Assembly: GCA_000727475.1 (NCBI GenBank)
Contig: KL647309.1
Span: forward strand, 937,820-1,001,819
From: Sarcocystis neurona
Taxonomy: Eukaryota > Apicomplexa > Conoidasida > Eucoccidiorida > Sarcocystidae
DNA: 64,000 nucleotides
Direction: 5' to 3'
The position numbers and the translations under genes were made by a program. A model generated the notes under the pieces. It ran no database searches, was not told the origin of the DNA, and saw only the letters and a program-made list of their open reading frames with translations. Below are positions 13,101 through 22,100 of the stretch, in pieces. Each line of letters begins with the position of its first letter. Position 1 is the stretch's first letter.

Positions 13101-16100
13101 ACATACATATGTACAAACTCACACACACATATATATGTACGTATTGATACTGGGAGACACATCTATATATATACGTGTGTATGGCAGGAGGAGGAAGTGT
13201 TGTAGACGAGAAGATGGAACTTTGCAGAGTGAATATGAACAGAGAGAGATACTCTCTTCGATTTGTCTTTTCTCGTTCGCGTAGACTGCGCGAGGACCTG
13301 CTGCTGCCGATCCATCTACAACACAAGCACCACCACCGACCGGAGATAGCTGCTTTTTCTGCTCTCCACGAGACCGCCTTCTTCACCGGCACAAAACGAC
13401 TGCAGAAAAATTAAAATTCCTCGTCGGGAGACGGATGTGAAGGGAAAAGAGAGAAAGTCATGGCCACCCATCTTTGCGGCGTCGTCTGCAGCGCGCTACA
13501 CTGCCACAGGCACGTCACCCCCGGCGCCCGCGCCCGCACCCCCTCGCCGTTCATACGTAGACGCACTCCATTTCTTTACATATACGGAAACGGACAACCT
13601 GAGAAACTCCTCGCCGAAATATACACAACTTCAATTCCTTTTACCTGTGCCTATACAGAAATAGAACTTCCCCTTGCATCTGTCTATCTATCTACCTACA
13701 TATATATGTATGAAGACACTCCACCAAATATATACGTGCAGCTCGTTATATCTACCTGTATACATATACGTATATGAAGAGAGTCAGCCGAACACATAGG
13801 TGCATCTCCTTATATTTATCTATCTATCTATATCTATACATATATATACCGCCGGAAGCCACTGCAGCACCCCTGCAGCAGCAGCAGGAGCAAGAGATCG
13901 CAATACAGAAAGACGATGGTGAGCCAAACACATAGGTGCAGCTCCTTATATCTATCTATATACATATATGTATATGAAGAGAGCCAGCCAAACGCACATA
14001 GATGTAGCCCTTCAAATCTATGTCTATACACGACGAGGTCCAGCCAAATACCTACGTGCAAATCCTCTTACAAATATGTGTATATATATATATATCTTCA
14101 GCCAAGTAGATAGGTGCAGCCCGTTATATCTGTTTCTGTAGATATGTGGATGAAGGGAGCTAGCTAGGTAGATAACATAGCTTCTTCTCTTCTTATGTAT
14201 ATAGATGGTAAGCGACTCATGCGTATGTGTGAAGCAATTCGTTACGCCTGTGCCCCGTCTATACTTGCGCGTCTGTGTATGTGCAGCTGCAAGCAGCAAC
14301 ATACGGAGGTTTGTCGACTTCTACCATCTTCGCATGAATTGACTTTCGTCCTAATATTTGTCCGAAAAGCGCGTGCAAAATATACGTGTGCTGCAGAGCC
14401 TCGCGGGGACGCACGTAGCCTATTGCTTCACAAAATTAATATCCGCAAGGAGCACGCCTGCATGCGCTTGACTGTACGTGTGGGTATGTGGCAACTTTTT
14501 CCGTAATTCGCTGCCTGTTTTTCTCTCCCTTCTCGTACAGGAAAAAGTGAAAGAAGGAGGCAGAAACACATAGGGAGGAAGTTCTCCGAAAAGCGACTCT
14601 GCGTCAGGGATCGCTACGTGTCACGGGAGCGCATGCGCGCGGTCACTTTCAAACTTTGCTGCTGCTGGTCTCGAGTGTGCATGCGTCGTGCGTTGTTGTT
14701 GTTGTTTCAGTGGGTTCTTCTTCTCTTGTTCTCCTCCTTCTCTTCTCCTCCTCCTCTTCCTCTGCTGCTGCGGCTGCAGCGACCCTTTAAAGGTCCGGTC
14801 GCTTCTGCTGCTGTTGCTGCAGCTGCTGCTGTGACATGGCAACTGCAGTTGTAGAATGGCCACCTTGAGGCGGAGGAGAACTGACGCAAGCTTTCCCGGG
14901 TACAAAAAGAGAAAGTGCGCCAAGAAAGCAGAAGATGCTGCTGCTTTTTGCTGCAATACGGCACGCAGCAGGAGTTCGAGCAGCCGGCTTTCCGGTGCCG
15001 TGGTATTGCTGTTGCTACTTCTCATCTCCTGTTCCTGCTGTTGCTGCACTTCTGCTACTGCTGATTCTCTTCTGTTGCTGCTGCTTCTCTTCTGCTGTTG
15101 CTGCTGCTGCGCTTCTGTTGTTGCCGCTGGTGCTCTTCTGCTATTGCTGATTCTCTTCTCCTGTTGCTGCTGCTTTTCTTCTGCTGTTCCTGCTTCTCTT
15201 CTGCTGCTACTGCTGATTCTCTTCTGTTGCTGCTGCTTCTCTTCTGCTGTTGCTGCTGCTGCTCTTCTGTTGTTGCTGCTGCTGCTCTTCTGCGATTGCT
15301 GATTCTCTTCTCCTGTTGCTGCTGCTTTTCTGCTGCTGTTGCTGTTTCTCCTCTGCTGCTGCTACTTCTCTTCTATTGCTGCTGCTGCTCTTCTGCTGTT
15401 GTGCGGCTTCTCTTCTCCTGTCCCGGCTGCTTCTCTTCTTCGATTGCTGTTGTTGCCGCTCTTCCGCTGTTGCTGTTCCCCTTCTGCTGTTTCATATGCT
15501 GCTCTTCTGCCGTTGTTGTTTCTCTTCTGCTGTTGCTGTTCCTGCTGCATTCTTCCTGCCACGGCCCATGTGCGCTTCTTCGAGCTGCTGCTCCTGCTGC
15601 ACGGCTTCTCGCGTGGATCCCCGTTCTCCCTATCGCAACTGCTGTGGTAGAGTGGCCACCTTGCTAATCTTCTTGTTTCTGCTGCTACTGCTGTTGCTAC
15701 TTCCTGTGCTGCTGCGAACGCCACGCCTTCCTGCTGCTCTTGCTTTGGTTGACTTCTTCACTTTCCCCTACCCTCCTGAGCTGGGACCACCCCTCCTTTC
15801 TCCTTGCCTCGTGCTGCCTTTCTCTCCTGACGCTGCTGTTGCTGCTGCGACTTTTCCCTGCGGGCCAGCAGTGTCGCTTTATTGCTGCTGCCGCTTCCGC
15901 AGCATGGCTCATCTCCTGCGCTACGGATGCTGCTGCCACTTGCACCTTTCTTCTTGCTGCTGTCGCTGCCGCTGCTCTGTTGCATTCATCTACATCAGCT
16001 GGCTGCTGCTGCCACTGTTGTGTGGGGCTGGTGAGGCTCTCTCCTGTCCTCCTGTTGGTCCCGCTCCGGCTCCTGCTGCGGTGTGGTGCTCCTGGCGCTG

Positions 16101-19100
16101 CCGCTGACGTCAACGTGATGATCGACGGAGAAGTCACTGGCGCTTTTTCCTGCTTTCTTCGAACGATACATTTCTCAGTTCACCCGACGTGGACTCACCC
16201 GAACGCGCCGAGCAGGAAGTCGCGAAGAAGTTGCAGATGAAGGGGAGATCCCCGTCGGGCGCTGCCTATCCGCAGTCCTGGGAAAAGAAGAGGGAGAAGA
16301 AAGAGAAGAAAAGCTAAACCGAGGAGAAGAAGCGAAGAGGAAAAAGGAGCGGGCAGAAATCAGGGAAGAGAAACTTGAAGAAAAGTGGGAAGGAGGCTAA
16401 ATTTCTATTTACACGTGGTCCTATCAAATAAAAGGAACCTCCCTCGGTGTGCCTTTGCAGAAAGAGTCTTCCCGTCCGCCGCTACGTCTGCTGGTGGTCG
16501 GTCTGCAGCATGTGAGAGCGACTTGAAGACAGCAGCAGAGAGAGGCAGTGGGAGGTCGAGCAGCCAGCGGAGACGACGAGGAGAAGACGGCAGGGAAGCA
16601 GCAAAACAGGAGGGAAATCAGAAGAGACGCGGGGCAGAAGGTCGAAGAAGAGGAAGAGTCGGACGTGGTGGAGGGGCGCAGAATGAGAAGACAAAGCGAA
16701 CAAGACGAGACGGGAAGAACAGAGAAACTGCGGACGAAGACGAAGAAGGGGAAGGAAAAGCACGGGGGAAGAAAAGGGGCGGAAGTGCGGAGAAACGAAA
16801 AGGAGGGAAACGAAGAGAGGACGAAGGGGAAGACAGAAGCGAGACGGAGAGAGACAGAAAGGGCAGCAGCACAAAGACAAGAAGATGAAGAAGAAGAAAA
16901 GACGGGAAGGTAGATAAGGGAGAGAACTACGCAGCAGACGAAGAAAGGGAAAAACGTGAAAATGTCGGCTTTTTCTCATAACGCGAGAAGGTTGGTCGAG
17001 AGGGAGAAGAAGAGCAGCAGCAGCAGCAGAATAACGCGTGCACTTCTTCTTCTTTTTCGGCGGGCACACGAGTCCCACGAAGATAGAAGAACTGTTCATC
17101 ATTTCTTCCTCATTTTCTCCTGCGTCTACGTGAATTTGCGGCGTGTCTGTCGTGTGCTGGGAAGGTAGGAGACGATCGGGGGAGAGCTAAACCGGCCAGG
17201 AAGCAGAGGCTTCCTGCAACGGAGTAGACAAACCGAGAGAACTTCACTGCGTGTAGTAGTAGCAGTAGTAGGGATAGTAGTAGAAGTAGTTATACTTGGA
17301 GTAGTAGTAGTAGTAACGCGTGTAGAAGGAGGGAATTCGTTTCTCATCGTAGGAACACGTAGAAAATGCAGCTGTGGGAAGGTACGAGGAAGAGAGAAGG
17401 AGAGGAAAAGAGAGCAGAGCGACACGGGCCACTGATAGAAACGCATGCAGCCTGTACATACATGCATGCGTGCGTGGGCATGTACACACATACTGAGAGG
17501 GATAGATAGATAGAAACATCTTCGTGTATATATGAAGGGGAGGGGTCTACTCAACAACACCCCATACCACCAACCCAGGGAAAAGAGTTCTTCGCAGCTT
17601 CTCTGTGCCAGCGCGCCCCAAGGCCGACGCCTCTCCATCTCTCCCTTCCTCTCCATCTCTCCCTTCCTCTCCATCTCTCCTTTGCTCTCCATCTCTCCTT
17701 TGCTCTCCATCTCTCCCTTCCTCTCCGTCTCCCCGTCTCCCCGTCTCGCTGTGTCTCTGTGTCTCCCTTCCCACCTGTCTGTGTCTGTCTTTCTTTCCCT
17801 CTTTTCTGTGACTCTCCGTCTCTTCCTCTCTGTCTCTGTCTTATTCACTCCCTGTCTTTTGATGTCCCCTCTTCCTCTCCCTCTTCCTCTTCTCTGTGAC
17901 TCTCCGTCTCCCCGTCTCCCCGTCTCTCCGTCTCTCCCTTCCACCTGTTTGTTCCTCTCCATCTCCCTCTTCCTCTTCTCTGTCTCTCCGTCTCTCTGTC
18001 TCTCCGTCTCTCTGTCTCTCCGTCTCTCTGTCTTTCGATGTCCCCCTTTCCTCTTCCTCTTCCTCTCTGTCTCTCTGTCTGTCTCCGTCTCTCTTTTGTT
18101 CTCCCTGTATGTCTTTTGATGTCCCGTTTTTCGCCGTCTCCCTTCCTCTTCCGCGCCGTCTCTCTGTGTCTCTCCCCTTCCACCTGTCTTCTGTCTCTCT
18201 CTTCCTCTCCCTCTTCCTCTCTGTGACTCTCCGTCTCTCTGTCTTATCCTCTCCCTGTCTTTTGATATCCCCTTTTTCTCCGTCTCCCTTCCTCTTCTCT
18301 GTTTCTGTGTCTCTCGTTCATACACGTAGAAGTCTGCCTGTTGCCTGCTTGGTGTGGAGCACTGCCTTCGCAGCTAAGCGGATTCCCACTTTTGCAGAAG
18401 ACTCGCTTGCGTCGCTACGTAGGGGAGTTCAAAACAGAGGAACCGACACATGGAAAGGAAGGATAAATCTTGGGCTACTACGTCGAATTCCTCTCCGTCG
18501 AACATATCGTACAAAAAAAGTCACCCTGCGCACCGCAAAGAACAAACGGCTGCTGCGCACGTCACACACTCATGCTGCAGCGCCTTCCGGTACTTCTTCA
18601 GCTACCTCGCTGCACCGACTCACGTACACATATACGCAAAATTACATCTGTACATACATATATATATATATGTTTACATATATATACATATGTATATATA
18701 TAAACACCCGTAGGCATATACATGTACATATATACATATGTTTATATAAGTACATATATATATACACACGTAGAAACATAGTATAGATATATTTTCCTCT
18801 ACATATACGGAACATATATATATATGTATGTGTAAAAACACAGATATACGTGTATATTGACACAGAATATGTAGAGGTACAATCCTGTGTATATGTGGAA
18901 CGTATACACCCAACTGTGAATATAAGTATATATATATATGATCACAAATACATGTATGTATATACATATATATGTATAAGCATACACACGTATATGTATT
19001 TACATTTAGGTTGACATACAGTATGTACAGGTATGGGCGTATCTTTAGCTGAACGTCTAGACATAGCTGTGTATATATATGTATGAATAGAAAGTGAGTG

Positions 19101-22100
19101 TAGATACATACGGGCTTAAGTAATATCTGTGAGAATGTATTATCTACTAGTAAGGCAGACATTTACTACCCTGTACGTATGCAACAGGCCTCCAGAGAAA
19201 TATGGTAGAAAGTGACAAATTCTTCTATATACGCTGGTCTTATTCCTATACACCGGGTATCCCTACGTCGGCTATGTGTACGTCCATCATCCACAAACGA
19301 GTGTACATACACTCCACTATTTCACAACATGTGAGCTACAAAAACACATCAAGAATAACACATATATACATATATATACATATATATATAACACAAATAT
19401 ATATATATCACATATGTAACACATATATATATATATACATATAACCCATATGTATATGTATATATTTTGCAATAGACATATTTGTACGTATGTGTCTGCA
19501 AAGAGAAAGCGATACGGAGATACATACACATACACAGCGATCGTAGGTGGCAGTGTTTTCCTCCCGAGGAAGGACGGCAGGAATGTCACTTGTCATTCGT
19601 CCTCGTCTGTCGCCTGCAAAAAGTTGGATAAATACTCCCCTCTCTCTTCCCATATATATGTTTGCGTGTGCGTCTGTATAGATCGTACACTACACGTTTA
19701 AGAAGTCGACAGTCTACATATGTATAAGCCTAATCTTTGCACATACGTATACATGTATGGTGGCATACTTGGACCGACTCGGCAGAAAAGGAAAACAAGT
19801 ACCTGAGACGAAGGCCACGTAGCGAGGCGATGCACCGCTGCTCTCCGCGTGACTGCTGCTGCTGCTCTGCTGCTGCGCGAGGGACGGCGCAGGCACGGGA
19901 GGGCCACCTGCCACACACATATCAGCGACTTCGAAAGACCCGCCCTCGCCCGAACGGCCGCGAACTGCCACCAGCTGCAGCAGCACAGCACCCGTAGCAC
20001 AGCAGCACGGTGGCAGCACATCAGCAACAGCAGCAGCGCCCAAAAGCAGCAGCATGCGGCAGGAGCAGCGGCACGACAAGAGCACAGCAGCAAAGCCGCA
20101 ACACCAAGGTGGCAGCTGCGTATCGGCAGCAGCAGACGCGGTGAAGTGTTTTGTAGTGCGGTAGCTGTGGGGAGAGAAACACAAGCAGCGCAGGTCTCGC
20201 TGGAACAAAAGCATCAGCACCAGCAGTTGCAGCAGCGTTAGCGAACCGCTGCCGCTCCCGGAACAGCAGCAGCAGACGGAGCAGCACCAGCAGCAGCGGC
20301 CGGAGCAGCACCAGGAACAGCAACCGAAGCAGCACCAGGAGCAGCAGCCTGAGCAGCAACCGGAGCAGCAACCGGAGCAGCAACCGAAGCAGCACCAGGA
20401 GCAGCAACCGGAGCAGCACCAGGAGCAGCAACCGGAGCAGCACCAGGAGCAGCAACCGGAGCAGCATCTGGAACAGCAGCTGGATCAGCACCAGGAGCAG
20501 CAACCGGAGCAGCACCAGGAACAGCAACTGGATCAGCACCAGGAGCAGCTGCAGCAGCCAGAGCAGCAACAGCAGCACTCTTTTTCGAAACAGCAGGTTG
20601 CAGCACTTTCGTTTGTCTGTTCACCAGTCCGGTCACAAGGCCGTCGAGTCCCAGCCGTTGCCACTGGCGTTTTGGCTCTTCATTTTGCATTTCTTCTTCC
20701 TCTTCTTCGTCCTCCTCTTCCTCTTTATCCCGCGCGGCTCTGCTGCTGCTTCCTCGGGGGGCTCTACTGCTGCTTAGACAAGAAGCAGAGAGTTCCAGCC
20801 GCACGCGAGCCGTCTGGTCTTCGAGAAACAGCGCGTCTGCAGAAGAGAAAAAACGGTTCACCTGCGTCTGTCCGCCAAAACACAGCAAAGAGCTCCGCAA
20901 AACGCAGAAGTAACCCACTGCATGTGTTCTTTCTATGAGATATAGCAGTAGCACATGCACACAGACAGAACCCATCGCAGCCATCCGAGAATAGGGAGAA
21001 GAGGTGGAGGAAGAGAGAACAGCAGAGAGAAAAGAGCGCAGACGAACGAGAGAAGAAGAACACTTCAGCAGGAGTAGCCCACCAGAAAGAAGTGAAGAAG
21101 AACGACCAAAAGAAAAGACGTGAGCGGTCGCTATCTTCAGCAATTAGAGAAGCACCGGGGAGAAGTGGTCACGGAACTTCGGAGGCAGCACCACCAACAC
21201 GATAAAATCAAGCAGCTGCCGCAGCAATGTTGGAGAGGGACACACACAGCAGCAGCAGAGGGAAACCGACACATGCGACGACTCCCTTTATTTGGCGCCC
21301 GAGAAGAAGACACGCTCGCAGAAAGACGAGAATAGACGCTTCTTCTTCTTCTTTTCCTTCGTTTTTTTCTTCAAGCCAATGCAAAGCAGCTGCAGAGGAA
21401 TAGGACGTTGTCCACCGCCACCCCCTCCGCACAAGAAGAGAGACCCCCCTTACTTTTCTCCGAAAGCAGTCCACATCCACACAACAGCGCAAACTACCAA
21501 CAGACTTACATCCACGGGGAAGTTTCTTGGCATACGTATTATACGTGTAATACACATATATATGTATTTACGTAGGTATACATGTGTAGATGGTTCACGC
21601 TATCCTGCTAGGTAGCTGGGCGGCTGCTATAGGGCTTGTGTAAGGGCAAGGGGGACCCCCCGACGACTGCAACACGTCGTTCGCTACGTCAGCGGAGGAC
21701 GACTGTTCACGCGGGCTGTGTGAGCCAGCTGCCTCAATAATTGAAAGTAGACGCACACCCTGGACTGTGAACACCCACCACAGACAGACAGCTTTGCAGA
21801 AAAATGAACTTTTTCGCAAGTTCGTCGCTCCCTGGCCTGCGTCACTTATCGAGAAAGATCGTCCGTTTGCAGACGTACACACCACTGCAAGGTGCAACGC
21901 CCCATGCACAAATACTTAGATGCAAAGGCAGTCGGCCGGGGGGGAAGTCGGCCGGGGGGGCAGTCGGCCGGGGGGGCAGTCGGCCATGCAAGTACCTATA
22001 CATATATATATATATATATATGTATTTGTATGGACGTGGGCATTTATATATATTCGGTATTCGGAGTTACATAAGAAAGAGGAAGACTGATAGAAAGGTA

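Larger units (their letters stand above)
11891..16198 (-). other. POLD2 intron, 4.3 kb, with CTG tract, tandem repeats and a long acceptor-side pyrimidine tract
   Basis: From the donor side there is a plus-strand CTG/TTG tract at about 14940-15560 (CAG sense), degenerate tandem repeats at 13720-14200 and 12864-13260, TA microsatellites, then a purine-rich plus strand at about 11930-12460. The last is a transcript-sense pyrimidine tract leading to the acceptor GTGCGTGCAG. No conserved polymerase motif is missing between the flanking exons, so I see no gene inside. Confidence 0.8.

Noticed and set aside
17126..18325. Minus-strand open frame of 399 codons rich in Arg, Glu and Thr
   Set aside because: It follows the GAGACGGAGAGAC repeat, which is open in several frames, and lies between POLD2 exons.
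19408..19653. Possible POLD2 exon after the TTTTTGCAG acceptor near 19615
   Set aside because: Phase fits, but the peptide (GDRRGRMTSDIPAVLP) does not match the family, whereas 16199-16277 does.
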